Source: Thiorhodococcus mannitoliphagus
Lineage (GTDB): Bacteria; Pseudomonadota; Gammaproteobacteria; Chromatiales; Chromatiaceae
DNA length: 53,303 nt
Direction: 5' to 3'
Assembly (NCBI RefSeq): GCF_010915725.1
Contig: NZ_JAAIJR010000027.1
Location: 1-53,303 of the forward strand
Shown: positions 45,551-53,303 of the stretch, one piece after another
Layout: the number at the start of each line of letters is the position of its first letter
Numbering within the stretch: the stretch's first letter is position 1
Made by a program: the position numbers and the translations under genes
Notes under the pieces: generated by a model
What the model saw: the letters and a program-made list of their open reading frames with translations, nothing else
The model's database searches: none
Told to the model about the DNA's origin: nothing

Positions 45551-45976
45551 CTATCCGAGCCAAAGTCCGCTTGTCGCGTCCCTGACGTTGGCTGCCGACG
45601 CTGGATCGGCTAAGACTCCTGAGTCGCCCGTGGGTCGCCAGGGTGCAGAATCGCTTTCGAGCGAGGCCGTTTGCGGCGACGCTGGTGTGGGCAAGCCTTG
45701 GCGACGCAGGCCCAGAGTCTCGGCCAGATCAGGCCAGGGCAAGACGCCGTGCTTGCAGTCGATGTCGATGAGGTTCGCCAGCACGGCGGATGCGCGCGAG
45801 CTCAGCTCGGTGCGCGCGCCTTGGCTGACGCGACGCAGCATCACCGCGCGGCGCAGGGCGGGTTCGCCCTCGTTCTTGGGCCAGGATCCAAGACTTTTCG
45901 GAGGGGACTCAGGTATGCTCTTGCGACAAGCCTGTGCTTCCAAAAATGCACTGATCCGATCCATCTTGTCAGTCAT
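45551..45976 (-). CDS. Hypothetical protein
   Basis: About 141 residues if started at MTDKMDRISAFLEAQACRKS (45976); an in-frame ATG at 46012 gives 153. The central segment RTELSSRASAVLANLIDIDCKHGVLPWPDLAETLG looks like a compact helical unit; the rest is polar and proline-rich. No family is recognised. It is divergent from the REC-GGDEF-EAL gene. Codon use is similar to neighbours. A convincing ribosome binding site was not found. Confidence 0.5.
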   Translation of the reverse strand: MTDKMDRISAFLEAQACRKSIPESPPKSLGSWPKNEGEPALRRAVMLRRVSQGARTELSSRASAVLANLIDIDCKHGVLPWPDLAETLGLRRQGLPTPASPQTASLESDSAPWRPTGDSGVLADPASAANVRDATSGLWLG

Positions 45977-46090
45977 CCCAATGAGTTCACGGCGCGAAAA
46001 TGCGGCTTTCATGTCGCTCGGGAAAGGCGAGAAACCAGTGATTTGCGGTGTCGAGATCAGCTGCTGGCAGGGACTGCTTTTGACTCAGGC

Positions 46091-46235
46091 GATTTCTGTC
46101 AAAGCTCATACCCGCTGACTGGTCTCGAGGCCCGCCTTGCGTGTCGCACCAGTGGTTATAGAACACGGCGATGCTCCTTGAAGGCAAGCGACCATCCGGC
46201 GCCAGCTGGTATGAGATTTTCCGGCAATCACCTCA
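46091..46235 (+). repeat. Dispersed ~150-bp repeat, copy 2
   Basis: Aligns by eye with 23940-24098: both begin GATTTCTGTCAAAG, share TCTCGAGGCCCG and CTCCTTGA, and end near TTTTCCG. It ends just before the true start of the REC-GGDEF-EAL gene (46264) and supplies the in-frame ATG at 46171 that would otherwise be taken as its start. Confidence 0.65.
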
Positions 46236-46263
46236 ATCATCTTATTGGACGCAGCCGAACGGG

Positions 46264-48486
46264 ATGAATGACTTGACCGAGCTCATTTACGAAGACTCAG
46301 AGGATCTGTGGCGGGACGAGCCAGACGAGGGTCGTTGTTGGAAAGTCTTGATCGCTGATGACGATCCTGACGTCCATCAGACGACGGCGTTGTCGCTGAG
46401 CGACCTCAAGATCGCAGGTCGGCCGCTGCGTATGCTGCATACCAGCTCCGCGGCTGAAACCCTCGCGGTGTTGAGCAATGAGCCCGATGTGGCGGTGATC
46501 CTGCTCGATGTGGTCATGGAGAGCCCCGACGCGGGCCTGCAGATCGTGCGCAAGATCCGCGATGACCTGAAGCTATACCTGGTTCGCATCGTGCTGCGGA
46601 CCGATCGGTCTGGACAGGCGCCCGAGATCGATGCCATCACTCACTACGATATCAACGACTACAAGACCAAGACCGAGCTGACTCGCTCCAGTCTGGTCAC
46701 GACCCTGACGACGGCGATTCGCTCCTACGATCAGCTACAGCGTCTCGAGTCAGGTCGGGTCGGTCTCGAGCGCATCGTCTCGGCGAGTAATCAGATGATT
46801 GCCGAGACTGGGCTGAAGGCATTCGCTGAAGGGGTGATCCTGCGGATTGCCGACTTTCTTGGCGTGCGCCCCGAGGGTGTCGTCTGCGCATGCCCAGACT
46901 GGCGAAGCGCCGCTGTTGACTATGCCGACTACCGTATCCTAGGTGCGGCTGGTGCCTACCGCCGCCATCTCGATCGACGGCTCACCGACATTGAGGACGC
47001 GCGCCTGTCCGCTGCGCTCACCCGCTCCCTGACGATGCGGACCACGCTGATCGAGCAGGACGGACTGACCCTGTTCTTCGCCGGGGCGCAAGGAGGCGGC
47101 TTTGCCGCCCATCTGGAGTGGGAGTTCGAACCGGACCAGCTCGACCGCGATCTGCTGGCGGTCTTCTGCCGCACCATCGGTCTGTGCGCGGACAACGTCT
47201 CCATGGTCGCGCGCTTGCGCGAGGTCGCCTTCAGCGATCCACTGCTGCAGATCCCGAATCGGAGCGCATTTCTGGAGGCGCTCGACCAGCGTCTCAAGAC
47301 GGTCGATGCGCGCGATCTTGCGCTGGCCTTGCTCGATATCGATCAGTTCGCTGAACTCAATGATCTGCTCGGTCATCACTACGGCGACAGTCTTTTGCGC
47401 GCATTGGCCGAGCGGCTGCATCAATCGCTGCCGAGCACTTGTCTGATTGCACGTCTGTCGGGTGACGGGTTCGCGCTGCTGGGCCGCGTGTCCGACATCA
47501 GCGAGTCCACGCTGCGCGTCTTGCTCAGCCTGCCGTTTCCAGTCGAGGGCACCAGCCATTTGCCCAGTGTCTGCGTCGGCATCGTGAGGCTCGATGCCTG
47601 TGAACCGAGCGACGCAAACGGCCTGCTGAAGCATGCCTATCACGCCCTGAAGCAGGCCAAGCAGCTGGGCCACGGACGCTTCGCTCACTACTCGCGGCAG
47701 ATCGCAGAGCAGACACGCGGCCGGGCGGCGCTGCTGCGCGATCTGCGACATGCCTTCGAGGCGGGCCGGCTGACGCTCGCCTATCAGCCTATCGTGGACC
47801 TTGCCGCCAACAAGGTCGCGGGGATCGAGGCCCTGCTGCGGTGGCGGATGGACGACGGCAGCATGGTCGCTCCGGGTGAGTTCATTCCGCTCGCGGAGCA
47901 CACTGGACTCATGGTGCCCATTGGAGACTGGGTGCTCCAATCGGCGCTCGCGGACACCGCTTGGCTCGCGGCGTCTGGCTTCCCAGGCATCCGTGTCTCC
48001 GTCAACGTCTCGACCGTCCAGTTCCGCGAGGCGGACTTGTGCGAGCGGGTGAAGTCTGCGCTGCGGCAGTCGGGCTTGGCGCCGGCCCAAGTGGAGCTTG
48101 AGATCACCGAGAGCGGCGCGATGACCAGCGTGGATGATGCCTTGGCCAAGATGCATGAACTGCGCGGCCAAGGCGTCGGTCTGGCCATCGACGACTTTGG
48201 AACCGGCTATTCCTCCTTGGCGTATCTTGAGCGCATGCCCGCGACGCGATTGAAGATCGACCGCTCCTTCATCAACACCCTCAACGATCCCCAGCGACCG
48301 CGCATTGTGGAGATGATGATCAGTCTCGCAGGCCAGCTCGGCATGAAGGTCGTGGCGGAGGGCATCGAAAATGCCACCCAACTCGCGTGCATGCGGGCGC
48401 TCGGCTGCGACGAGGTCCAGGGATTCTGGTTTGCCCGCCCGGCGCCGCTCGATGATCTGCTGATCTGGCTGAAGGCACACAAGTGA
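46264..48486 (+). CDS. Response regulator with degenerate GGDEF and intact EAL (c-di-GMP phosphodiesterase)
   Basis: 740 residues from ATG 46264; an earlier ATG lies in a repeat. Receiver domain with phospho-acceptor Asp 82 (ILLDVVM), followed by a linker of the DUF3369 type (about 160-320). The GGDEF domain has SGDGF at 399-403 in place of the active motif, so cyclase activity is unlikely. The EAL domain is intact: EALLRW at 522-527, VNVS, ELEITES, DDFGTGYSSL at 643-652 and EGIEN. Predicted to hydrolyse c-di-GMP when phosphorylated, affecting motility or biofilm. The kinase partner is not encoded next to it. Confidence 0.92.
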   Translation: MNDLTELIYEDSEDLWRDEPDEGRCWKVLIADDDPDVHQTTALSLSDLKIAGRPLRMLHTSSAAETLAVLSNEPDVAVILLDVVMESPDAGLQIVRKIRDDLKLYLVRIVLRTDRSGQAPEIDAITHYDINDYKTKTELTRSSLVTTLTTAIRSYDQLQRLESGRVGLERIVSASNQMIAETGLKAFAEGVILRIADFLGVRPEGVVCACPDWRSAAVDYADYRILGAAGAYRRHLDRRLTDIEDARLSAALTRSLTMRTTLIEQDGLTLFFAGAQGGGFAAHLEWEFEPDQLDRDLLAVFCRTIGLCADNVSMVARLREVAFSDPLLQIPNRSAFLEALDQRLKTVDARDLALALLDIDQFAELNDLLGHHYGDSLLRALAERLHQSLPSTCLIARLSGDGFALLGRVSDISESTLRVLLSLPFPVEGTSHLPSVCVGIVRLDACEPSDANGLLKHAYHALKQAKQLGHGRFAHYSRQIAEQTRGRAALLRDLRHAFEAGRLTLAYQPIVDLAANKVAGIEALLRWRMDDGSMVAPGEFIPLAEHTGLMVPIGDWVLQSALADTAWLAASGFPGIRVSVNVSTVQFREADLCERVKSALRQSGLAPAQVELEITESGAMTSVDDALAKMHELRGQGVGLAIDDFGTGYSSLAYLERMPATRLKIDRSFINTLNDPQRPRIVEMMISLAGQLGMKVVAEGIENATQLACMRALGCDEVQGFWFARPAPLDDLLIWLKAHK

Positions 48487-48677
48487 CGCAGGGCCATCCG
48501 CTGCATGGCGCTGCTCCTCCTGCTCGCAATGGCCGCCAGGACCCGGACGCCGCCCGGCAGGCCATGCGCGCGCTGATTGCCGCGGCCGAGACGCGATTCA
48601 TGGATCAGTATCTCGGTCCACAGCGGGCCGCATCGCGGTTGATCGACAGAAGGATGCCTTCACGCCTAGCTGGGTGA
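48483..48677 (+). CDS. Possible small protein coupled to the EAL gene
   Basis: A 64-residue frame starting with GTG 48483, overlapping the preceding stop codon by four bases (GTGA). It contains AMRALIAAAETRFMDQYLGP and is basic at the end. No family is recognised. The overlap suggests translational coupling, but coding status is uncertain. Confidence 0.3.
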   Translation: MTQGHPLHGAAPPARNGRQDPDAARQAMRALIAAAETRFMDQYLGPQRAASRLIDRRMPSRLAG

Positions 48678-48983
48678 GAGCGGTCCGGTGACAAAGGGAT
48701 GTGTTGGATGTTGGGCAGCATGCGGGAACGCGGACTTCCAATACGGGTTGCGCTAGCGGCGTTCTCTTTTCACTCCTGGCCTCTTGACTGTGACTGCCTT
48801 CAAGAAAATGCAGTTGCCCTGATGCGCTTGGACCCTTTCCGGTTGTTCGTCTGAGGATGAATACCTAATATCCCGCAGGCACTTTCCGCTACCGCGATTG
48901 TCCTGGCAGCTCTCATCGGTCGATCGCTTGCACGATGGATCCGACTTCGCGTCGAGGACCGCGAGACGATAAAGGAGACGACG
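48678..48983. other. Intergenic region, nothing recognised
   Basis: About 306 bases upstream of the Cache-HAMP gene. It ends with a strong ribosome binding site (AAGGAG, seven bases before the ATG). No repeat, RNA or convincing promoter was identified; a small open frame on the - strand crosses into the next gene and is rejected. Confidence 0.4.
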
Positions 48984-50075
48984 ATGGAAGCTCAACCTCA
49001 CAATCGCACAACAATCCGATTTCCGATTCTCTACCAGATCCTCCTGGCCATGAGTGCGGTGGCACTGGTGCCGATCGTCGGACTCTGGTACATCAGCGTC
49101 TATCAGTCGACCCAGGAATGGGGCGAGCGCGTGTCCCAGGGCTTGGTCGAGAGCGCCGATGCGCTCGGCTACAGCGTCGAGCAATGGAGCCGCATGAATC
49201 TCCGCGCCCTTGAGCAGAATGCGGAGACACCCGCGATGCTCAGTATGGATAGCGCGCGGCAGAATCCCGTTCTCAAGACCATCAGCGAAACCTATCCCTG
49301 GATCTATCTGGCCTTTACCGTTGCGCCAAACGGCGACAATGTCGGCCGCAGCGACGGCAAGCCATCAACCTTCTACGGGGATCGCGACTACTTTCAGCAG
49401 GTCATTGGCGGCGCGCCCCTGGGGCAACAAGTCCTGCTTGGTAAGACATCCAAGAAGCCCGCCCTCATTTTGGCAAAGTCGATCCAAGGCTCCGACAATG
49501 GAACCAAAGGCGTGATCGCCATTGCCATGACCCTTGAGGACTTGTCGCGAACCGTCACCAAGACTCGGATCGGCAAGACCGGGTACGCGATCCTGCTCGA
49601 CAAAGACAACCGCCTGATCGCGCACGGCGACGGCAAGGTGTCCTCCGAGCTGCAAGACTTGAGCACCCATCCCGCCTTGCGGAAGGACGTGAAGGCTGGT
49701 GCCACCGACATGAGTTCCGACTACCAAGGGAGAGAGGTCGTCGCCTTTTCCAAACCCTTGAGCAATGGCTGGACGCTGATCGTTCAGCAGGATCGAGACG
49801 AAGCCTACGCAGCCGCCAATGCGGCCCTGCGAAACGCCTTGCTGCTGCTCGGAGCCACGCTGCTGGCTGCGGTTGTTTTTGCCCTCTTGCTAGCCCGCCG
49901 TCTGAGCGCACCCATTCGTCGGCTGACCGCCATCGCCGACGACATCAGCCGCGGAAACCTGAACGCTGAGGTTTCCGAAGTGAGTCGCGACGACGAGATC
50001 GGAGCCCTCGCGAAAGGGATCGAGCGGATGCGGGTCAGTCTGCAAATGGCCTTCGACCGATTGCGCAAGAGGTGA
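48984..50075 (+). CDS. Cache-HAMP receptor without an output domain
   Basis: 363 residues. A first membrane helix (about 18-38, LLAMSAVALVPIVGLWYI) is followed by a large periplasmic double-Cache sensor (about 45-270; WIYLAFTVAPNGDNVGRSDG, FYGDRDYFQQVIGG, GYAILLDKDNRLIAHGD). A second helix (about 278-302) and a HAMP domain (about 303-355) come next, ending at FDRLRKR. Chemoreceptors and kinases of this kind normally continue into a signalling or kinase domain, which is absent, and the stop is followed at once by the next gene. It probably signals to the DUF4388-like protein encoded six bases downstream. Confidence 0.88.
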   Translation: MEAQPHNRTTIRFPILYQILLAMSAVALVPIVGLWYISVYQSTQEWGERVSQGLVESADALGYSVEQWSRMNLRALEQNAETPAMLSMDSARQNPVLKTISETYPWIYLAFTVAPNGDNVGRSDGKPSTFYGDRDYFQQVIGGAPLGQQVLLGKTSKKPALILAKSIQGSDNGTKGVIAIAMTLEDLSRTVTKTRIGKTGYAILLDKDNRLIAHGDGKVSSELQDLSTHPALRKDVKAGATDMSSDYQGREVVAFSKPLSNGWTLIVQQDRDEAYAAANAALRNALLLLGATLLAAVVFALLLARRLSAPIRRLTAIADDISRGNLNAEVSEVSRDDEIGALAKGIERMRVSLQMAFDRLRKR

Positions 50076-50081
50076 GCAGCG

Positions 50082-50633
50082 ATGTCGACTCCATACCTGA
50101 GTTTCTCCGAGATCACCAAGGCGCTATCGCAGCTTTGCAGCGACGGCGCAACCGGCACGCTGTTCGTCGCCACGGACGCGAACCGCAGTGCTCAGGTGAA
50201 GCTGAATCGTGGTCTGATCCTTTATGTCTCCTACGCCAACAAGCGGGGCGAGGAGGCCTTGGACCTCATCCCGAGCATCTCGGCTGGGCGCTATCGCTTC
50301 CAGGAAGGCAGCATCGGCGGCGCGCAGATGGATCTGCCGACGACGGCGAGCATCCTTGCGCGCTTTGAGCAGGCGGCTGCCGCGACGGACGCCGCAGATC
50401 CTGCTGGCGAGTCCGACGCAGCGAAGGCGACGCAAGCGCTCGGCCAAAGAGAGCGCGAGATCCTCAGGTCTTGCCTGGCCGAGTTCGTCGGCCCCATCGC
50501 CGAGCTGGTCTGTGATGATCACTTCGATCATGCTGCGGACCTGCGGTCGGCTATTGATGCCCTCGCGACCGAGATCTCCTCAGACCCCATGGCGCAGCAA
50601 TTCCGCGCAATGGTCGCGAAGCAGCTCGGCTAG
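50082..50633 (+). CDS. DUF4388/PATAN-like signalling protein
   Basis: 183 residues, cytosolic. The N-terminal ~100 residues (YLSFSEITKALSQLCSDGATGTLFVATD..., GLILYVSYANKRGEEALDLI) resemble the DUF4388/PATAN domain found in some response regulators. The C-terminal part (REREILRSCLAEFVGPIAELVCDDHFD) is helical and resembles a second conserved module often seen with it. The start is six bases after the receptor stop, so the two form an operon. A role as adaptor or sensor of HAMP movement is inference. Confidence 0.72.
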   Translation: MSTPYLSFSEITKALSQLCSDGATGTLFVATDANRSAQVKLNRGLILYVSYANKRGEEALDLIPSISAGRYRFQEGSIGGAQMDLPTTASILARFEQAAAATDAADPAGESDAAKATQALGQREREILRSCLAEFVGPIAELVCDDHFDHAADLRSAIDALATEISSDPMAQQFRAMVAKQLG

Positions 50634-50711
50634 CGTGACGCACTGACGCCCGGACGGATGTCGCGCTCTACTCGGCGCTCTGCTCTGAACCTGGTCAGCG
50701 CAGGACCTAAG

Positions 50712-50808
50712 AAAGTGACCATCAACAACTCCCCCCTTTCGCAAAGGGGGGGCAGGGGGGGATTTCGGACGGGATCGCTCACATCGGGAAACAGTTGATG
50801 GGCGCTTC
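50712..50808 (+). mobile_element. MITE family 1, copy B (97 bp)
   Basis: Flanked by CTAAG at 50707-50711 and 50809-50813. The ends are AAAGTGACCATCAA and TTGATGGGCGCTTC. The internal palindrome and the ATTTCGGACGGGATCG segment match copy A. It has the same orientation as A and C. Confidence 0.82.
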
Positions 50809-50813
50809 CTAAG

Positions 50814-50910
50814 AAAGCGTCCATCAACAACTTCCCCCCTTTCGCAAAGGGGGGCTAGGGGGGATTTCGGGCGGCATCGCTCGCATCGGGAAACCATTGA
50901 TGGACACTTG
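50814..50910 (+). mobile_element. MITE family 1, copy C (97 bp)
   Basis: Directly behind copy B; the CTAAG at 50809-50813 serves as B's right and C's left flank, and a further CTAAG follows at 50911-50915. The ends are AAAGCGTCCATCAA and TTGATGGACACTTG. Confidence 0.82.
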
Positions 50911-51181
50911 CTAAGTGCCGTCACAGTCGCGGCAGGAATTTTCGTCTATCGTTCGCGGTAGCCCACCCAGGGCTTGGTGCGCGCAGACAAAGGCATCGGA
51001 TCAAAGGCGTCGAGCGCAGCTCTGAGAGGTTTGGTATTGACGCCGGTCGGGTAGTGTCCTGGAATTGTGCATGAAAAGACGCAACCGGTTGCTATCGATG
51101 CTTCTTTTGGAAGATGCACAAATTTAGAACACCTCCCATCAGTGTACGCCAGGCATGGAGGGCTGACCGACGAGGTGCGAC

Positions 51182-51703
51182 CTATCGGTAAGCCGGCTCC
51201 CTGGGGTTGTAAATAATCCAGGTCAGGTGGCCGGATGAGAAGTCCCCGATCGCACCGCCGGCGAAGATGAGTCGGCCCTGATTTTTGTACACGAGTTCAT
51301 GGCGATACCGATCGCTTCCAAAGTAGAAGGGAATCCACGCCTTGCCCGTCATATAAGCGCCTTGATCAGAAGGTTCGCCGATGAGATCGGTCACCTGCTT
51401 CATCGGCATGCCGATCTTTAGGCGGTCGAACTTAGCGCCCCGGAATGACTTACCGGTGATCTCGCCTTCCCAGTCGTTGAGTCCCGTGACCTGCTTGCCA
51501 TGCCCTCCCTCGATCTGAGATGAATCGACCACCTCGCCCTGGGCATTCATGCCGGGCGGAACGCTCCTGGATGTCGCCGCCTGGCTTGTTTGCGATGCCG
51601 CCCCGGCATCGGTTGGTTTGGACTGATTGGAAACGCAGGCGCTTAGGACAACGCCGAACAGCAAGGCTACCGTGACGAGCCGCCATTGTTCGATCTTTGA
51701 CAT
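51182..51703 (-). CDS. BamE/SmpA-like outer membrane lipoprotein
   Basis: 173 residues with a signal peptide and lipobox LSAC (Cys 23, Val at +2, predicting outer-membrane sorting). After a Ser/Thr/Ala-rich linker, a small domain contains FDRLKIGMPMKQVTDLIGEPSD, the helix-turn characteristic of the BamE/SmpA/OmlA fold, followed by a beta sheet (KAWIPFYFG, GRLIFAGG). The function of such extra BamE-like lipoproteins is mostly unknown. There is no adjacent partner; repeat-rich DNA lies on both sides. Confidence 0.82.
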   Translation of the reverse strand: MSKIEQWRLVTVALLFGVVLSACVSNQSKPTDAGAASQTSQAATSRSVPPGMNAQGEVVDSSQIEGGHGKQVTGLNDWEGEITGKSFRGAKFDRLKIGMPMKQVTDLIGEPSDQGAYMTGKAWIPFYFGSDRYRHELVYKNQGRLIFAGGAIGDFSSGHLTWIIYNPREPAYR

Positions 51704-52152
51704 AAAAAACCATGCAAGTTGAAGTGATAAGGTCGAGGAAGCCTACGTCAAGAGGCTCTTGGTATGCAATGAGTGTTCTCGTGTGAGGCTGGATCCAATC
51801 CGCCCGCCGGTCCTTGGGCACACCTGTGTCGTCGCCCGGGGCGTGGCTAATGGTGTGGTCCTCCATCCCGCTTGGCCCACCTGCCGGTTTGGTCTCTTCG
51901 CCCTCGAGCACCGCGATCTCGTCACGCAATGATTGTGTGGTTTCCGTGCATGGTTTCCGCTTGCCATTGGTGCGTTTCGGGCAAGGTTACGATCAGCTTC
52001 ACCAACTGCTCAACCTAGGCGGTGTGTTTCGCGTCAGGGATGTCAGGAAGGTGGGTCGGAGTCGGCATGCCGTGGGACGAGGCCCTACGAAAGGGTGTAG
52101 CTTGGGCCTCCTAACGCCGGCCCAAACTCGAGTCGCTGGACGGTGCGCATCG
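51704..52152. other. Intergenic region, nothing recognised
   Basis: About 450 bases between the lipoprotein gene and MITE copy D. Several open frames cross it on both strands but run into the lipoprotein in an antisense frame or into the MITE, and none shows family features. Confidence 0.4.
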
Positions 52153-52157
52153 CTTAG

Positions 52158-52255
52158 AAAGTGTCCATCAATTGTTTCCCGATGCGAGCGATGCCGCCCG
52201 AAATCCCCCCCTTGCCCCCCTTTGCGAAAGGGGGAAAGTTGTTGATGGACGCTTT
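52158..52255 (-). mobile_element. MITE family 1, copy D (98 bp, opposite orientation)
   Basis: Flanked by CTTAG at 52153-52157 and 52256-52260. The ends are AAAGTGTCCATCAA and TTGATGGACGCTTT. The internal features of copies A-C appear reversed (GCGAAAGGGGG, CGAAATCCCC). It lies 200 bases upstream of the PstS-like gene and supplies part of a spurious open frame there. Confidence 0.82.
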
Positions 52256-52369
52256 CTTAGGGTCGGGCTCGGTGAAGGATGACAAGCGCCTGCACGACGG
52301 AGAGCAGCCCAGGCGTCGCCCGGATACAGGTGCGGTATCTGTTTCACGTATTTGGCGGCAGCGCGAGCC

Positions 52370-52375
52370 TATAAT
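52370..52375 (+). promoter_or_regulatory. Possible -10 element before the PstS-like gene
   Basis: TATAAT, a perfect -10 hexamer, 80 bases upstream of the start. A matching -35 box at 17 bases is not clear, so the promoter is tentative. No Pho box was seen here. Confidence 0.35.
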
Positions 52376-52454
52376 CAGGCGGCGTCGCAAGGTGCCTTTC
52401 GCCCCGACACTTGAGACGCGGCTATCGAATGGGGCACAACAGAGGGATCCTTCA

Positions 52455-53297
52455 ATGATGGAGCTTGCCCGGCATCTCACCCGAACAGGATTCGCCCTTC
52501 GTCGGCCCTGCTTTGGTCGCTCGATCATCCTGGTTCTGCTCGCAATGCTGAGCGTGGCGACACCAGCGATGGCATCCGAGCTGACGATTGGGGGAACGGG
52601 CAATGCGCTTGGGACCATGCGGCTGCTGGCGGATGCCTTTTCGCGCGCCAATCCAGACATCCACGTCACCGTCTTGCCCAGTATCGGCAGTAGTGGTGCG
52701 ATCAAGGCCGTTCCCAAGGGCGCGATCGATCTTGGTCTGTCCTCGCGTCCGCTCACGCCGGCAGAGTCGCGGGACGGCACCCGATCGGTCGAGTATGCCC
52801 GCTCGCCCACGGTCTTCGCGGTTCGCGCAGACAATCCGGCAACGGCGATCACCTCGGCGCAGATCGCCGACATCTATGCAGGGCGGCTCACTGCGTGGCC
52901 GGACGGATCTCAGATTCGCCCCATCCTGCGCCAGTCCGGGGACGACAACACCCGCCAGATCAAGACCCTCTCGGCCGAGATCGAAACGGCGATCGTCGCC
53001 GCTGACAAGCGTCCAGGGTTGGCCTTCGCAACGACCGACCAGGAGGCCAACGACAAGCTCGAGCGGATTCCTGGCGGGCTGGGCGTCACCGCCTTGTCGC
53101 TCATCCGGTCCGAGCAACGCCCACTCAAGGCGCTGACACTCGACGGCGTCGAGCCGACAGCGGAGAACCTGGCCAACGGCCGCTACCCGCTCGCCAAGCT
53201 GAGTATTCCGGCCGAATCCGGACACCTATTCCGATCCAAACCGGACACCAATCCGACGTCAAAGCGGACAGCATTCCGAGCTGAAAGCGGACACTGA
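52455..53297 (+). pseudogene. PstS-like phosphate-binding protein, 3' end broken by a mobile element
   Basis: Periplasmic substrate-binding protein resembling PstS-family phosphate receptors. The start at ATG 52455 has GAGGG eight bases upstream. A signal peptide ends near ATPAMAS, then ELTIGGTGNALGTMRLLADAF, PSIGSSGAIKAVPKGAIDLGLSSRPLT and ITSAQIADIYAGRLTAWPDG match the family. After NGRYPLAKLS, at about position 53205, the frame enters a set of 23-bp repeats and continues for about 30 foreign residues to TGA 53297. The last strands and helices of the binding fold are therefore missing, and function is doubtful. Confidence 0.75.
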
Positions 53298-53303
53298 TCC
53301 GAC
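53219..53303. mobile_element. End of an insertion sequence with 23-bp repeats (IS21-like terminus)
   Basis: CGGACA begins at 53219, 53242, 53265 and 53288, an exact 23-base period, each followed by an ATTCCGA- or ATCCGA-like block. Tandem short repeats at the terminus are typical of IS21-family elements; the assignment is inference because the transposase lies outside the window. The element interrupts the PstS-like gene. Confidence 0.65.

Larger units (their letters stand above)
50634..51181. other. Intergenic region with two tandem MITEs
   Basis: About 550 bases. 50712-50910 is filled by two MITE family 1 copies. The remaining 50916-51181 has no recognised gene; it leads to the stop of the convergent lipoprotein gene. 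Confidence 0.5.

Noticed and set aside
46939-48480. 513-codon open frame antisense to the REC-GGDEF-EAL gene
   Set aside because: Shadow of a confident multi-domain gene.
51814-52245. Open frame running into MITE copy D
   Set aside because: Its end is made of element sequence and its start has no support.
52161-52454. N-terminal extension of the PstS-like protein
   Set aside because: Begins within MITE copy D; ATG 52455 has a ribosome binding site and a signal peptide.
53219-53303. CRISPR-like regular spacing
   Set aside because: The 23-bp period is repeat to repeat with no unique spacers of normal length, so it is a tandem terminal repeat and not a CRISPR array.

Overview
The window is GC-rich chromosomal DNA of a gammaproteobacterium. 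Gene order points to it: lptD-surA-pdxA-(...)-apaG-apaH, and aroQ-accB-accC-prmA-dusB-fis-purH-purD. The mix of genes and repeats suggests a purple-sulfur-type lineage (Chromatiales). That placement is inference, because no photosynthesis, sulfur or rRNA gene lies in the window. No tRNA, rRNA or CRISPR array was seen.

Layout. 1-8 kb: envelope-biogenesis block (apaH, apaG, a GnnA-like oxidoreductase, pdxA, surA, lptD), with rsmA/ksgA missing from its usual place. 8-12.4 kb: an AmgK-type sugar kinase, a PhoX-like phosphatase behind a good Pho box, and a PIN-domain toxin-antitoxin-like pair. 13-16.9 kb: an iron ABC transporter (fbpABC type) behind a Fur-box-like site, flanked by REP-type repeats. 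17-22.3 kb: a four-gene unit of response regulator-TPR, soluble histidine kinase, von Willebrand A membrane protein and acidic coiled-coil membrane protein. This is the best candidate for a little-described system. 22.5-31.5 kb: housekeeping purine, acetyl-CoA carboxylase and aroQ genes, with a stand-alone LpxA paralogue. 31.8-39.9 kb: most of an aryl polyene (APE)-type pigment operon (LolA-like carrier, MMPL exporter, deacetylase, methyltransferase, ketosynthase, chain-length factor, dehydratase, ketoreductase). A matching glycosyltransferase sits 5 kb further on, behind an iron-sulfur protein, a GDSL lipoprotein and a P-type ATPase. 46-50.6 kb: signalling genes (REC-GGDEF-EAL, Cache-HAMP, DUF4388-like). 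50.6-53.3 kb: a repeat-rich end with a BamE-like lipoprotein and a PstS-like gene broken by a mobile-element end.

Mobile DNA is unusually readable here. There are four ~97-bp MITE-like elements flanked by CTAAG/CTTAG, one 160-bp MITE with perfect 15-bp inverted repeats inserted at CTAG in the APE operon, REP/BIME repeats around fbpABC, a ~150-bp dispersed repeat, and exactly 23-bp-spaced repeats at the right edge resembling an IS21-type terminus. Together with Pho and Fur sites, the window links phosphate and iron supply, envelope lipid assembly and pigment synthesis in one region shaped by small transposons.
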